From Novosphingobium sp. Rr 2-17 (GTDB taxonomy: Bacteria > Pseudomonadota > Alphaproteobacteria > Sphingomonadales > Sphingomonadaceae), in NCBI RefSeq assembly GCF_000272475.1, contig NZ_AKFJ01000084.1, positions 1 to 64,000 on the forward strand: a DNA stretch of 64,000 nt, in the 5' to 3' direction. Made by a program: the position numbers and the translations under genes. Shown piece after piece: positions 15,800-25,387 of the stretch; positions within the stretch are counted from its first letter, which is position 1; each line of letters opens with the position of its first letter. The notes beneath the pieces are model-generated. The model searched no databases, was not told the origin of the DNA, and saw nothing but the letters and a program-made list of their open reading frames with translations.

Positions 15800-17230
15800 T
15801 TATGTTGAATGCGCCGAGTGACCGGCAGGAACCGGTGGCGGCCCCAGATGGCGGCCCAGTTCGCGGATCACGGTGACTTTGGCGTCCAGTTCGCTCCAGT
15901 CGTCGCGCTGGTCGATTGCGGCCCAGATGCGTTCTACTTCCTCAATCGGCAAGCTGGGCGGCTCGGTCTCGGTCCAGAACGGGGCATCTGCCGCATCCGC
16001 ATCTGCCCCATCCGTCGGCGCATAAGTGCGCAACAGCACGCCAAAACCATCCTCGCCCGCGTGGCGAGCGCCGCGATGGCGCAAGAAGAACGCATCGGGC
16101 GATTCTCCGCTTTCGGTCATGGCACGTTCGGCGGCCTGAATCAGTGCCAGGTCGTCCTCGGCGCCCTTGGCCCGCACCCCCAGCCGCCAGGTAAAGCGAC
16201 GCGCCATGGCCTGCTGATAGAGCGGCCCGAACCGATCGAGCGCGGCGACCAGCGGCGCGGTTTCCGCCAGCGAACGCAGCGCCACCGCCAACTGGCCGCA
16301 GTTCCACAACAGCGCCTCGGGCTGGCGACCAAAGGCATAGAGGCCGGCGCTGTCGAAATAGGCGGCGGTGAAGCGGGTATCCCAGCGCGGCAGCCAGCGC
16401 CACGGGCCGTAGTCGAAACTTTCGCCCGACACGTTCATGTTATCGGTGTTGAGCACGCCATGGACGAAGCCGGCGACGGTCCACGATGCGGCGAGATCGG
16501 CCAGACGCTCGACCACCTGGTGGAGCAGGCGGACGGCGGGCTCATCGCGACCCGGTGCATCCTGCGGCGCGGGATTACCTGGATAGGTCTCAAGGCAATA
16601 GTCGACCAGCGCGGCCAGATGCTCGGTTTCTTCCAGGGCATAGAGCCGCTGAAAGCTGCCGATGCGGATATGCCCGTGCGATAAACGCACCAGCACGGCG
16701 GCGCGCGTGGGCGAAGGCTCGTCGCCGCGCCATAGCGATTCGCCGGTCTCGATCACCGAAAACGTCTTGCTGGTATAGACCCCCAGCGCTTCGAGCAGCT
16801 CGGTCGCCAGAATCTCGCGCACCGCACCTTTGAGCGTCAGCCGGCCATCGCCGTCGCGGCTGTAGGGGGTCTGGCCCGAGCCTTTGGTCCCCAGATCCAT
16901 CAAGCGACCGTCCGCATCGCGCATTTGCGCGAACAGAAAGCCGCGCCCGTCGCCGATGTTCGGGTTGTAGTTGCGGAACTGGTGCCCGTGATACCGCAAC
17001 GCCAGCGGTTGCGGCAGGTTGTCGGCCAGCGGCTCGAACCGCCCGAAGTGCGACATCCATGCGTCGTCCGGCAAGCCGTCCAGCCCGATCGAGGCGGCCC
17101 AGCGATCGTTGCGCCAGCGCAAGGTGTGCGCCGGAAAGTCCGCCGAGAAGACCGGGTCTGCCAGCCAATCGGCGATACGGTTGATCCGGGGATCGGGAAG
17201 GTAGGCTCCAGCTTGCGGTTCGCGTCTCAT
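15800..17230 (-). CDS. selO: Protein adenylyltransferase SelO (YdiU)
   Basis: SelO is a pseudokinase-fold enzyme that transfers AMP from ATP to Ser, Thr or Tyr of target proteins and is linked to redox stress. The 476-residue protein contains the family blocks LALRYHGHQFRNYNPNIGDG, GRGFLFAQ, LDLGTKGSGQTPYSRDGDGR (MDLGTKG here), the RLTLKGAVREILATE segment and GFVHGVLNTDNMNVSGESFDYGP with the metal-binding NTDN and DYGP. It starts at MRREPQAG (17230); the frame runs on upstream but only antisense to the divergent hydrolase gene. It lacks the C-terminal selenocysteine tail found in eukaryotes. It is divergent from an alpha/beta hydrolase gene with 66 bases between. Confidence 0.95.
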   Translation of the reverse strand: MRREPQAGAYLPDPRINRIADWLADPVFSADFPAHTLRWRNDRWAASIGLDGLPDDAWMSHFGRFEPLADNLPQPLALRYHGHQFRNYNPNIGDGRGFLFAQMRDADGRLMDLGTKGSGQTPYSRDGDGRLTLKGAVREILATELLEALGVYTSKTFSVIETGESLWRGDEPSPTRAAVLVRLSHGHIRIGSFQRLYALEETEHLAALVDYCLETYPGNPAPQDAPGRDEPAVRLLHQVVERLADLAASWTVAGFVHGVLNTDNMNVSGESFDYGPWRWLPRWDTRFTAAYFDSAGLYAFGRQPEALLWNCGQLAVALRSLAETAPLVAALDRFGPLYQQAMARRFTWRLGVRAKGAEDDLALIQAAERAMTESGESPDAFFLRHRGARHAGEDGFGVLLRTYAPTDGADADAADAPFWTETEPPSLPIEEVERIWAAIDQRDDWSELDAKVTVIRELGRHLGPPPVPAGHSAHST

Positions 17231-17296
17231 CAAGCGATAGTGGGGGCGGTCCGGGTATCGTTCAAGCCGGGCACCTTTGGAGGTCGCCGCGCTCGC

Positions 17297-18184
17297 ATGA
17301 AGGATTACGAAGATCGGTTCTGGTCGAGCCGCGACGGTCTCAAGCTGCATTTCCGCGATTATCCAGCCGCAGGGCAGGCGGAGGAGGGGGGCGAGGCCAG
17401 CGCCCGGCCCCCGGTCGTCTGCCTTCACGGGCTGACCCGCAATGCCCGCGATTTCGACATGCTGGCCCCGCATCTCGCCCAGTTGGGATGGCGCGTGCTG
17501 TGCCCGGACATGCGCGGGCGCGGTGACAGCGAATATGCCCGTCAATCCGCCACTTATACGCCGGTGTATTACTGCGACGACGTGCTGAACCTGCTCGATG
17601 GAGAAGGCATCGACCGTTTCGTGGCGATCGGCACTTCGCTGGGCGGGCTGATGACGATGGGGCTGGCGATGACCGTGCCCGAACGGATCGCCGGCGCCGT
17701 TCTGAACGACATCGGCCCGGTCATGGAGACGGCGGGGCTGGAGCGGATCAAGAGCTACGTCGGCCTGGGCCGCAGCTTTCCCACCTGGGTTCACGCCGCG
17801 CGCGCGCTGGAAGAAACGCATGGCGACGCGCATCCCGATCAGCCGCTCGATTTCTGGATCGGCGCGGCCAAGCGGATGATGACGCTGACCGGCAGTGGTC
17901 GCGTCGTGTTCGATTACGACATGAAGATCGCCGAGCCGTTCGCCACGCTCGATGCGACCAGGCAGGCCGATCTGTGGCCGGCATGGGAAGCATTGTGCGC
18001 GGCCCCGGTGATGGTCCTGCGGGGTGTCTTGTCCGACTTGCTGGGTGCCGAAACGCTGGCTGAGATGCAGCGCCGCTCGCCCTTGGTGGAAAGCGTGACG
18101 TTGCCCGGGGTCGGCCATCCCCCCACCCTGGACGAGCCCGAATCGGTGGCGGCGATCGAGCGGTTGCTGGCCCGCGTCGGCTGA
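17297..18184 (+). CDS. Alpha/beta hydrolase
   Basis: 295 residues of the alpha/beta hydrolase fold. The oxyanion HGLTRNARDF lies near residue 45, the nucleophile elbow GTSLGGLM carries the catalytic serine (near residue 115), and GVGHPPTLDEPE near the C-terminus holds the catalytic histidine. The ATG at 17297 begins MKDYEDRFWSSRDGLKLHFRDY, the usual family start; the longer upstream frame is antisense to selO. The substrate is not evident; esterase or lactonase activity is typical. The next gene begins nine bases later and may be co-transcribed. Confidence 0.88.
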   Translation: MKDYEDRFWSSRDGLKLHFRDYPAAGQAEEGGEASARPPVVCLHGLTRNARDFDMLAPHLAQLGWRVLCPDMRGRGDSEYARQSATYTPVYYCDDVLNLLDGEGIDRFVAIGTSLGGLMTMGLAMTVPERIAGAVLNDIGPVMETAGLERIKSYVGLGRSFPTWVHAARALEETHGDAHPDQPLDFWIGAAKRMMTLTGSGRVVFDYDMKIAEPFATLDATRQADLWPAWEALCAAPVMVLRGVLSDLLGAETLAEMQRRSPLVESVTLPGVGHPPTLDEPESVAAIERLLARVG

Positions 18185-18192
18185 GCGCCGCA

Positions 18193-19320
18193 GTGCGGTT
18201 CCTCCATCTCCACTCCAGCTTCGATGCCGGCGGCAAGGAACTGCGCGCCGCGCGGCTGATGAATGCCTTTGGCCGCAGCGTCAGCCATGCGGTGGTGTCC
18301 TCACAGCCCGGCGCGCACGGCGCTGCCGTGGCGCTCGATCCGATGCTCGACGTGGTCTATCCGCGCGACTTTCCCAGCCTGCAGGGCAGCCCTTTGCCGG
18401 CGCGGTTGCTGCGGGTCGCCAAAGCGATGCGCGGGTTCGACCTGATCCTGACCTACAACTGGGGAGCGATGGACGCAGTGCTGGCGCACCGGCTTTATGC
18501 GCGCACGCTCGGCCTTGCACCGCTGGTCCACCACGAAGACGGTTTTAACGAGGACGAGGCGGACGGTCTCAAGCGGTCACGCAACATGTTCCGGCGAGTG
18601 GCCTTGTCCGGGGCTGCGGCCTTGGTCGTGCCCTCGCGCCGGCTGGAAGCGATCGCGCTGGGCGAGTGGCAGCAGCCGCCGTCACGCGTGCATCTGATCC
18701 TCAACGGCATCGCTACCGGCGCCTACCACGCGGCGCCGCCCGCCGATGCGGTTCCCGGCCTCACGAAGCAACCGGGCGATCTGTGGGTGGGCACCCTGGC
18801 GGGCCTGCGCGCGGTCAAGAACCTGCCGCTGCTGGTGCGCACGTTCGCCGCGCTGCCGCCGCAATGGCGCCTCGTCATCGTGGGGGAGGGGCCGGAACGG
18901 GCGGCAATCGCAGCGCAAGCAGCGGCCATGGGCATCGCCGAACGTGTCCATCTGCCCGGTTTCGTCCCTGAACCCTCCCGTGTGGTTGGATTGTTCGACA
19001 TCTTCGCGCTGTCCTCTCGCAGCGAGCAGTTTCCGATCTCGGTGGTCGAAGCGATGGCGGCGGGCATTCCGGTCGTCTCGCCTGCCGTGGGCGACGTGGC
19101 GCAGATGGTGGCAGCGGAAAACCTGCCCTATGTCGCGCCGGCGGGTGATGAAGCGGCGCTGGCCCGCGCCCTGGCCGAACTGGCCGCCGATCCGTCTATG
19201 CGCGGGGCCGTCGGAGCCGCCAATCGGGCCGTTGCCCTGGCACAATATGACGAGGACGCGATGATTTGCGCCTATCGCAATGTCTACGGCGCGGCTATGG
19301 GCCCAGGCAGCTTCCCTTGA
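18193..19320 (+). CDS. Glycosyltransferase, GT4-like
   Basis: 375 residues with a GTG start immediately encoding MRFLHLHSSFDAGGKELRAARL, the N-terminal GT-B domain opening of family 4 glycosyltransferases, including the glycine-rich GGKE acceptor loop. The C-terminal domain has VGTLAGLRAVKNLPLLVRTFA, VIVGEGPERAAI and the E-x7-E-like SEQFPISVVEAMAAGIPVVSPAVGD, which bind the nucleotide sugar. Retaining transfer to a cell-surface glycan or glycolipid is likely. No other glycan genes surround it. It follows the hydrolase by eight bases. Confidence 0.88.
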   Translation: MRFLHLHSSFDAGGKELRAARLMNAFGRSVSHAVVSSQPGAHGAAVALDPMLDVVYPRDFPSLQGSPLPARLLRVAKAMRGFDLILTYNWGAMDAVLAHRLYARTLGLAPLVHHEDGFNEDEADGLKRSRNMFRRVALSGAAALVVPSRRLEAIALGEWQQPPSRVHLILNGIATGAYHAAPPADAVPGLTKQPGDLWVGTLAGLRAVKNLPLLVRTFAALPPQWRLVIVGEGPERAAIAAQAAAMGIAERVHLPGFVPEPSRVVGLFDIFALSSRSEQFPISVVEAMAAGIPVVSPAVGDVAQMVAAENLPYVAPAGDEAALARALAELAADPSMRGAVGAANRAVALAQYDEDAMICAYRNVYGAAMGPGSFP

Positions 19321-19471
19321 GCGCGCGCGTTCACCCGCGCTTCACCGTGGGACATGCAGGCGATTTGGGCCGTTGAAAACCCGTGGCCATCCGCTAAACA
19401 GCGCGGCAACATTCCCGAATTCCCGCAAGAAAGCGCCCGACTTGGCCCTGCCTCCTGACAAGAAACCTCCG

Positions 19472-20233
19472 ATGAGCGAAAAAGCCGCAGCGCAAGATGC
19501 CGCGCAGCGGGAAGTTTTCCTGCGTGAAGTGGACGAAGCCGTCCGCAAGGACGATCTCCAGACGTTCGCCCAGCGCTACGGCAAGCTGGTGCTGGGCGTC
19601 ATCGTCCTCGCCCTCGCGGCGCTCGGTGGCGGGCTGTATTGGTCGCACCACCAGACCAAGGCTTACGAGGAGCGGGCCGACGCTTTCGTCCAGGCGCTGG
19701 ACGGTGTCCAATCGGGCAACCTGGATGCCGCCAAGGAAAAGCTGGCGCCGATCGCCGCGCTCGATGCGTCCGATGCGAATGCCTCGTCGGCGCGGTTGCT
19801 GCTGGCAGGGATCGCTATCAAGCAGGGCAAGCAGGCTGACGGCATCAAGCTGCTGCGCCAGGTCGCCGACGACGCGAACGCGCCGCAGCCGCTGCGCGAT
19901 ATGGCGAACGTGCGCGCCGTGGCCGCCAATTTCGATGCGATGAAGCCGCAGGACGTAATCGACAAGCTCAAGCCGCTGGCCACCCCGGGCAATGCCTGGT
20001 TCGGCCCGGCCGGCGAACTTGTCGCGATGGCTTACCTCAAGCAGGGCAAGCCCGATCAGGCGGCGCCGCTGTTCGCCGCGATCGCCAAGGATGAGAAGGC
20101 CGAAACCGGCCTGCGCAGCCGCGCCCGCCAGCTAGCCGCAGTGCTGGGCGCCGATGCCGTCGAAGATGTGGTGGACGATAAGGGCGAACCGCTCGGCAAG
20201 GTGAAAGCCAAGCTGGTCGGCGCCGGAGAATGA
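19472..20233 (+). CDS. YfgM-like membrane-anchored TPR protein
   Basis: 253 residues: a cytosolic N-terminus (MSEKAAAQ ... REVDEAVRKDDLQTFAQRYGK), one transmembrane segment (about residues 38-59, LVLGVIVLALAALGGGLYW) and a periplasmic helical TPR-like region with repeated KQGKxDxA units. This is the YfgM/DUF2133-type protein that associates with the Sec translocon in E. coli, and its gene stands before bamB there too. A TTG at 19442 (LALPPDKK) is an alternative in-frame start. The stop overlaps the bamB ATG by four bases. Confidence 0.85.
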   Translation: MSEKAAAQDAAQREVFLREVDEAVRKDDLQTFAQRYGKLVLGVIVLALAALGGGLYWSHHQTKAYEERADAFVQALDGVQSGNLDAAKEKLAPIAALDASDANASSARLLLAGIAIKQGKQADGIKLLRQVADDANAPQPLRDMANVRAVAANFDAMKPQDVIDKLKPLATPGNAWFGPAGELVAMAYLKQGKPDQAAPLFAAIAKDEKAETGLRSRARQLAAVLGADAVEDVVDDKGEPLGKVKAKLVGAGE

Positions 20234-21633
20234 CAATGATTGGTGACTATCAAGGCATGAACGCCCGAAAACCTTCGAATTCGTCCTCTGCCAGGCCGCG
20301 TGCGCGCATGGTCTTGCCGCTGATCGCGCTGGCGCTCGTCGCCGGCCTTTCGGGCTGCAAGCTGTTCGGCGGCGGCAAGGGCGGACCCAAGACGCCAACC
20401 TTCGGTGATCGCGTACCGATCCTTTCGCGGATCGAAAGCGGCGCCAAGGTCGATGCCACGCTGGGCGCGGTATCGGTGATCCTGCCCCCGGCAGAGGTCA
20501 ACGCCGATTGGGCGCAGCCTGGCGGCAATGCCAGCAAGTCTTACGGCCATCTCGCGCTGGCGGATAATCCGCGCCAGATATGGAACGTGAAGATCGCCGG
20601 CTCCACTCCGCGCGCGCGCCTGGCCGCAGCGCCGGTCATCAGTGGCGGCAAGCTGTTCGTGTTCGACACCGACGGTGTGGTCCACGCCTTCGATGCAAAC
20701 AGCGGCGCGCGACTGTGGACCCGGCGTTTCGAAACCAACGCCGGCGACAAGTCCAAGGTACTGTTCGGCGGCGGCGTCAGCGCAGAGGGCGATCGCGTCT
20801 TCGTGGCGACCGGCTCCGGCGAAGTCGCCGCGCTCAAGGCCGCTGACGGTAGCCCGATCTGGAGCAAGCGTCCCGGCGGTCCCCTGCGCGGCAGTCCGAC
20901 GATCGCCTTCGACAGCGTTTATGTGATGTCGCAGGATAATCAGATCTTCGCGTTCAAGGCGTCCGATGGCACTTCGACATGGAACGAGTCCGCCTCGCTC
21001 ACCCAATCGGGCGTGTTCGGCGTAGCCGCTCCTGCTGCCGGACAAAGCACGGTCATCGCCGGCTATGCTTCGGGCGAACTGGTGGCGTATCGTTATGAAA
21101 ACGGTCGTCAGATCTGGTCAGACGCGCTTTCCCGCACCTCGATCTCGACCGAAGTGGGCAGCCTGACCGACGTCGATGCCGATCCGATCATCGATCGCGG
21201 GCGGGTGTTCGCCTTGGGCGAAGGCGGTCGCATGGCCGCGTACGAACTCATCACCGGCCAGCGCATCTGGGAACTGAACCTCGCGGGCATCTCGACGCCT
21301 GCTGTCGTCGGCGACTGGGTGTTTACGCTGGACGATCACGCCGAGATTCTGGCGATCACGCGCGCCACCGGTAAAGTGCGCTGGTTGACGCAGTTGGCTC
21401 GCTACAAGAAGGAAAAGAAGCGCAAGGGCCCGATATTCTGGGTCGGCCCGGTGCTGGCAGGCAGCAAACTGTGGGTCGGGAACTCGCGCGGCGAGATCGG
21501 CGCCGTCGATCCGGCAACGGGCACGTTGACGCCCTACGCCAAAGCCAAGGGCGCCATTTCCCTTGCGCCAGTGGTCGCCAACCAGACGCTCTATATTCTC
21601 GACGATTCAGGCCGCATCACCGCGTACCGTTGA
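20230..21633 (+). CDS. bamB: Outer membrane assembly lipoprotein BamB
   Basis: 467 residues with a basic N-terminus, a hydrophobic segment and the lipobox LSGC (cysteine 43), followed by an eight-bladed PQQ-type beta-propeller with repeats such as GKLFVFDTDGVVHAFDANSGARLW, GEVAALKAADGSPIWSKR and GRMAAYELITGQRIWEL. BamB is the lipoprotein of the BAM complex that helps fold outer membrane proteins. An ATG at 20257 is an alternative start that shortens the leader. It forms a two-gene unit with the YfgM-like gene. The GTPase gene der, its usual next neighbour in many proteobacteria, is absent. Confidence 0.92.
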   Translation: MTMIGDYQGMNARKPSNSSSARPRARMVLPLIALALVAGLSGCKLFGGGKGGPKTPTFGDRVPILSRIESGAKVDATLGAVSVILPPAEVNADWAQPGGNASKSYGHLALADNPRQIWNVKIAGSTPRARLAAAPVISGGKLFVFDTDGVVHAFDANSGARLWTRRFETNAGDKSKVLFGGGVSAEGDRVFVATGSGEVAALKAADGSPIWSKRPGGPLRGSPTIAFDSVYVMSQDNQIFAFKASDGTSTWNESASLTQSGVFGVAAPAAGQSTVIAGYASGELVAYRYENGRQIWSDALSRTSISTEVGSLTDVDADPIIDRGRVFALGEGGRMAAYELITGQRIWELNLAGISTPAVVGDWVFTLDDHAEILAITRATGKVRWLTQLARYKKEKKRKGPIFWVGPVLAGSKLWVGNSRGEIGAVDPATGTLTPYAKAKGAISLAPVVANQTLYILDDSGRITAYR

Positions 21634-21703
21634 TCGTGCCGGGCCGAGGCAAGCCCAAGCCTTGTTTCCCGCGCTTTAACCAATGTACCGTTAGGGCCGT
21701 GCG

Positions 21704-23056
21704 ATGAGCACGGCCCCGACCTTTGAGGCTCCGACCCACAAGGTCGGACCTCCTGCAAGCGACGTGTCGGCGGGTGTCGGCCTGGCTGGTCTGGCGGCGC
21801 TGGCGGCGTGGCTTCTGATCTGCCGCAACTGGGCGGTAATCGCCGATACTTTCGTGCTGGCCGGACCCCATGCTCCCATGAGCGGGCCTTATGCCGCCGT
21901 CGTGACGCTGTTCTTCACCGGCGGGGCGATGGCCGGCTGGTCGGTGCTGGTGGATAAAGTCCACCGCCGCGCATCCACCGGCATCGACTGGACGGTGCGC
22001 CGCCCGCTTTCCGAAACCCTCGACATCTCGATCACCAAGATCGCCGGGCTATGGGCGACCTGGGCGGGCATCGGCGTGTTCTACTGCATCGCGCGCTGGT
22101 ATTGGGACGGGCAGTACCTCTTTGCCATCAAGGTGATCGGCGCGGCGGCAGTACCGATATTCGTGCTGTCGATCCCTTACGTCCTGTGGCTCGACCGCTT
22201 TCTGGTGAACCCGCGCGATTCCGCCTGGCACTTCGGGGCTCTGCTGATCGGGCGCGAGCGATGGGACCGGGCCGAAGTCGCCAAGCACTGGCGGGCCTGG
22301 GCGATCAAGGGCTTCTTCGGCGCCTTTATGATCTCGATCCTGCCCGGCGGCTTCGCCCGCATCGTCGAGGCGGATTTCGGCGCGGTCCTCACCAACCCGG
22401 TGGCGTTGGGCACGCTGGCGATCGAGGCGCTGTTCCTGATCGACGTGCAGATCGGCACGGTAGGCTACGTGTTCACCTTCCGCCCGCTGGACGCGCACAT
22501 CCGCAGCGGCAATCCGCGGTTGGCCGGCTGGGTGGCGGCGTTGGTGTGCTATCCGCCGTTCGTGTGGGGCACGATGGGGCGCGGCGACGTGCTGGGCTAC
22601 GAAGTGGGGACTACCGGCTGGGCTGGCGCACTGCAGGGCCATCCCGCTTTGCTATGGGGCTGGGCGGCGCTGCTGGTCGCGCTGACCGGCATTTACGCGT
22701 GGGCGACGGTGGCGTTCGGCCTGCGCTTTTCGAACCTGACGTATCGCGGCATCCTGACCAACGGCCCCTACCGCTTCACTCGCCACCCGGCGTATTTGTC
22801 GAAGAACTTGTTCTGGTGGTGCTCGACGCTGCCGTTCGTGGTGAACAATGGGTCATGGACCGATGCCGTGCGCAACACCGTACTGCTCGGCGTGGTCAGC
22901 GGCATCTACTACTGGCGCGCCCGCACCGAGGAAGCGCACTTGCTGGGCGAGGACGCCAAATACCGCGAGTACCATGCCTGGATGGCGCACCATGCGCCGA
23001 TCACGCGCTCACTGGCGTGGATCGGCGACAAACTGCGCCCGCGCGGCGCGGCCTGA
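21704..23056 (+). CDS. Membrane methyltransferase-like protein (ICMT/PEMT type)
   Basis: 450 residues with roughly ten hydrophobic segments. The C-terminal 110 residues carry the isoprenylcysteine/phospholipid methyltransferase signature: ILTNGPYRFTRHPAYLSKNLFWW, then RARTEEAHLLGEDAKYREYHAWM, where RHP and the EE motif bind S-adenosylmethionine. The N-terminal 300 residues are an unusually large extra membrane region. ICMT-like bacterial proteins methylate small lipophilic or thiol substrates, and the substrate here is unknown. It lies directly after bamB and is convergent with gshA (eight bases apart). Confidence 0.72.
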   Translation: MSTAPTFEAPTHKVGPPASDVSAGVGLAGLAALAAWLLICRNWAVIADTFVLAGPHAPMSGPYAAVVTLFFTGGAMAGWSVLVDKVHRRASTGIDWTVRRPLSETLDISITKIAGLWATWAGIGVFYCIARWYWDGQYLFAIKVIGAAAVPIFVLSIPYVLWLDRFLVNPRDSAWHFGALLIGRERWDRAEVAKHWRAWAIKGFFGAFMISILPGGFARIVEADFGAVLTNPVALGTLAIEALFLIDVQIGTVGYVFTFRPLDAHIRSGNPRLAGWVAALVCYPPFVWGTMGRGDVLGYEVGTTGWAGALQGHPALLWGWAALLVALTGIYAWATVAFGLRFSNLTYRGILTNGPYRFTRHPAYLSKNLFWWCSTLPFVVNNGSWTDAVRNTVLLGVVSGIYYWRARTEEAHLLGEDAKYREYHAWMAHHAPITRSLAWIGDKLRPRGAA

Positions 23057-23064
23057 CGAGGGCG

Positions 23065-24453
23065 TTAGAAGCTCTTCGCCGCGTAGATTTGCGAAAGATC
23101 CTGCCCCCAGGCGCCGTTGTACAGATCGAGCAAGCGCTCGGCGGGTACTTTGCCTGCGGCCACGATCTCGGCCAGCGGTTCGAGGTAGCCGGTCTCGTTA
23201 TCGCCGCTGGCGTTGAGCTTGCCGCGCGCGGCCAGACCGGAACGCGAGATGTCGAGCACTTCGCCCGCGATGTCGCGCAAGGTGCCGCCACCGGGCAGCG
23301 GCGCATCGAGGCCCAGCTTGGGGACGGACGAGCGCAGCAGTTCGCGCCCTTCCATGTCCCAGTCCTTGACCAGATCCCACGCCGCGTCGAGCGCGCCCTG
23401 ATCGTAGAGCAGACCGACCCACAGCGCCGGCAGCGCGCAGATCCGGCTCCACGGGCCGCCATCGGCGCCGCGCATTTCCAGGAACGATTTCAGGCGCACT
23501 TCGGGGAAGGCGGTGGACAAGTGGTCCTGCCAGTCGGACACCGTCGGCAGCTCGCCGGGCAGCACCGAAAGCTCGCCCTTCAGGAAGTCGCGGAACGAAA
23601 GGCCGGCGGCATCGATGTAGCGGCCTTCGCGGAACACGAAGTACATCGGCACGTCGAGCATGTATTCGACATAGCGTTCGTAGCCGAAGCCGTCCTCGAA
23701 CACGAACGGCAGCATGCCGGTGCGCGCGGGATCGGTGTCCGACCAGATGTGGCTGCGATACGAAAGGTAGCCGTTGGGCTTGCCTTCGGTGAACGGCGAA
23801 TTGGCGAACAGCGCGGTCGCCACCGGCTGCAGCGCCAGCGAGGTGCGGAACTTCTGCACCATGTCCGCCTCGCTCGAATAGTCGAGGTTGACCTGGATCG
23901 TGCAGGTCCGCAGCATCATGTCGAGGCCCATCGAGCCGACGCGCGGCATGTGCCGCAGCATGATGTCGTAGCGGCCCTTGGGCATGATCGGTAGCTCGGC
24001 GCGGGTCTTGTCCGGCCACATGCCAAGGCCCAGGTAGCCCTTGCCGATCTTGTCACCGATGGTCTTTACCTGGACCAGGTGGCGCCCCGTCTCTGAACAC
24101 GTCTCGTGCAAGGTTTCCAGCGGCGCACCGGACAGTTCCAACTGACCGGCAGGCTCCAGGCTGACGTTGCCGTCCTTGCCTTTGAGCGCGATCACGTTGG
24201 TCGTGCCCTTGGGGCCGATTTCCTCGATCGGTTCCCACCCGAACTGGGTCAGTTCCGACAGCAAGTCACGGATGCCGCCCGGCTCTTCGTAGGATGGCGC
24301 GTGGTGATCGGCAGTGTCGTACACGAACTTTTCGTGCTCGGTGCCGATGCGCCAACGCTCGCGCGGCTTCTCGCCCGCGGCCATTGGCGCGGCAAGCTGA
24401 TCCAGGCTTTCTATCACCGGATCGCTGCGATCCGAAACCTCACGGGTGCTCAT
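23065..24453 (-). CDS. gshA: Glutamate-cysteine ligase
   Basis: 462 residues of the plant/alphaproteobacterial-type glutamate-cysteine ligase, which joins glutamate and cysteine with ATP, the first step of glutathione synthesis. Motifs include RIGTEHEKFVY (residues about 35-45, the EHEKF metal/substrate loop), GNVSLEPAGQLELSGAP, MLRTCTIQVNLDYSSE and FLEMRGADGGPW, with cysteine in RTCT near the redox-sensing site of plant GCL. The start MSTREVSD at 24453 was chosen because the upstream 13 residues are not family-like. It lies after rsmE on the same strand with 57 bases between. Confidence 0.95.
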   Translation of the reverse strand: MSTREVSDRSDPVIESLDQLAAPMAAGEKPRERWRIGTEHEKFVYDTADHHAPSYEEPGGIRDLLSELTQFGWEPIEEIGPKGTTNVIALKGKDGNVSLEPAGQLELSGAPLETLHETCSETGRHLVQVKTIGDKIGKGYLGLGMWPDKTRAELPIMPKGRYDIMLRHMPRVGSMGLDMMLRTCTIQVNLDYSSEADMVQKFRTSLALQPVATALFANSPFTEGKPNGYLSYRSHIWSDTDPARTGMLPFVFEDGFGYERYVEYMLDVPMYFVFREGRYIDAAGLSFRDFLKGELSVLPGELPTVSDWQDHLSTAFPEVRLKSFLEMRGADGGPWSRICALPALWVGLLYDQGALDAAWDLVKDWDMEGRELLRSSVPKLGLDAPLPGGGTLRDIAGEVLDISRSGLAARGKLNASGDNETGYLEPLAEIVAAGKVPAERLLDLYNGAWGQDLSQIYAAKSF

Positions 24454-24510
24454 GGGCGCGGCGTTACTGGCCTCGCGAGCCGGACGCCACAACTTTTTGT
24501 ACCGATCAGT

Positions 24511-25281
24511 TCACAGGGCGCTGGAAGCATGGTCCTGCCGCCAATCTCCCGCCACCGCCATCCATAGCGCAACGCCAGCAATCGCGGCGGTCTCGCCGCG
24601 CAGGATTCGCGGGCCGAGCGAGATCGGGCGGGCCTGCGACAAGCCGCGCACGGCGGCGCGTTCGGCATCGTCGAAGCCACCTTCCGGGCCGACCAGCAGC
24701 GCTGCCCGGCCTTGGTGGGCGGCAAATGCCTGCGCCGCCGGCTCACCGCCTTGCTCGTCGGCGAAGAACAGCACGCGGTCCTGCGGCCAGTCGCGCAGCA
24801 GCGCGTCGAGCTTGGTCACCTCGGCAAGCTGGGGCAGGGCGGTGCGCGCGCATTGCTCGGCCGCTTCGGTCAGGATCGTGCGGGCGCGTTCGGGGTTGAG
24901 CTTGTCCGCCACGCAGCGCCGCGCGATCACCGGGCGGATGCGCGCGACTCCCAGCTCCGTCGCCTTTTCCAGCACCAGATCGGTGTTCGGTTTCTTGAGC
25001 AGCGAGAGGCACAGCTCGAAATCCGGCACATCCTCGCGCGCACGCAGCCGTTCGCGGGGTTCGAGCATCACGTCGCGCTTGCCAGCGGACGTAACCAGGG
25101 CAGCCCACTCGCCGGTCAGGTCGTCGCACAGGATCACCGCGTCTCCCACCGCGATTCGCATCACTTTGCCAAGGTAGTGTGCCTGGCCCCCTTCGATCAC
25201 GACCTCGCTGCCCGCTGCAATCGGACCGGGAACGAACAAGCGCGGGGCGGAGCGGGGTGGCCAGGCAGGCGTGGCGGGCAT
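24511..25281 (-). CDS. rsmE: 16S rRNA m3U1498 methyltransferase
   Basis: RsmE methylates N3 of U1498 in 16S rRNA using S-adenosylmethionine. The 256-residue protein has the N-terminal PUA-like part (PRLFVPGPIAAGSEVVIEGGQAHYLGKVMR) and the C-terminal SPOUT knot (LLVGPEGGFDDAERAA and SLGPRILRGETAAIAGV). The ATG at 25281 encodes MPATPAWPPRSAPRLF; a longer in-frame leader exists but reaches into the ubiA promoter. It probably shares a transcript with gshA and is divergent from ubiA. Confidence 0.93.
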   Translation of the reverse strand: MPATPAWPPRSAPRLFVPGPIAAGSEVVIEGGQAHYLGKVMRIAVGDAVILCDDLTGEWAALVTSAGKRDVMLEPRERLRAREDVPDFELCLSLLKKPNTDLVLEKATELGVARIRPVIARRCVADKLNPERARTILTEAAEQCARTALPQLAEVTKLDALLRDWPQDRVLFFADEQGGEPAAQAFAAHQGRAALLVGPEGGFDDAERAAVRGLSQARPISLGPRILRGETAAIAGVALWMAVAGDWRQDHASSAL

Positions 25282-25387
25282 TCTTGGAACGAGCCTTGGG
25301 TTGCGGATGTGAGCGGCCTTGTCGCGCGGGTACGGCTCGGATGCAACGGCGCTGCTGTGGGCACTTGTGTCCACAATGCGCATTCGC

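Noticed and set aside
16925-17296. Upstream extension of the alpha/beta hydrolase
   Set aside because: It lies antisense to selO. The conserved start is at 17297.
22051-23994. 647-codon plus-strand open frame
   Set aside because: It overlaps the methyltransferase-like gene in another frame and runs antisense to gshA; its translation is arginine-, glycine- and histidine-rich with no family motifs, typical of GC-rich shadows.
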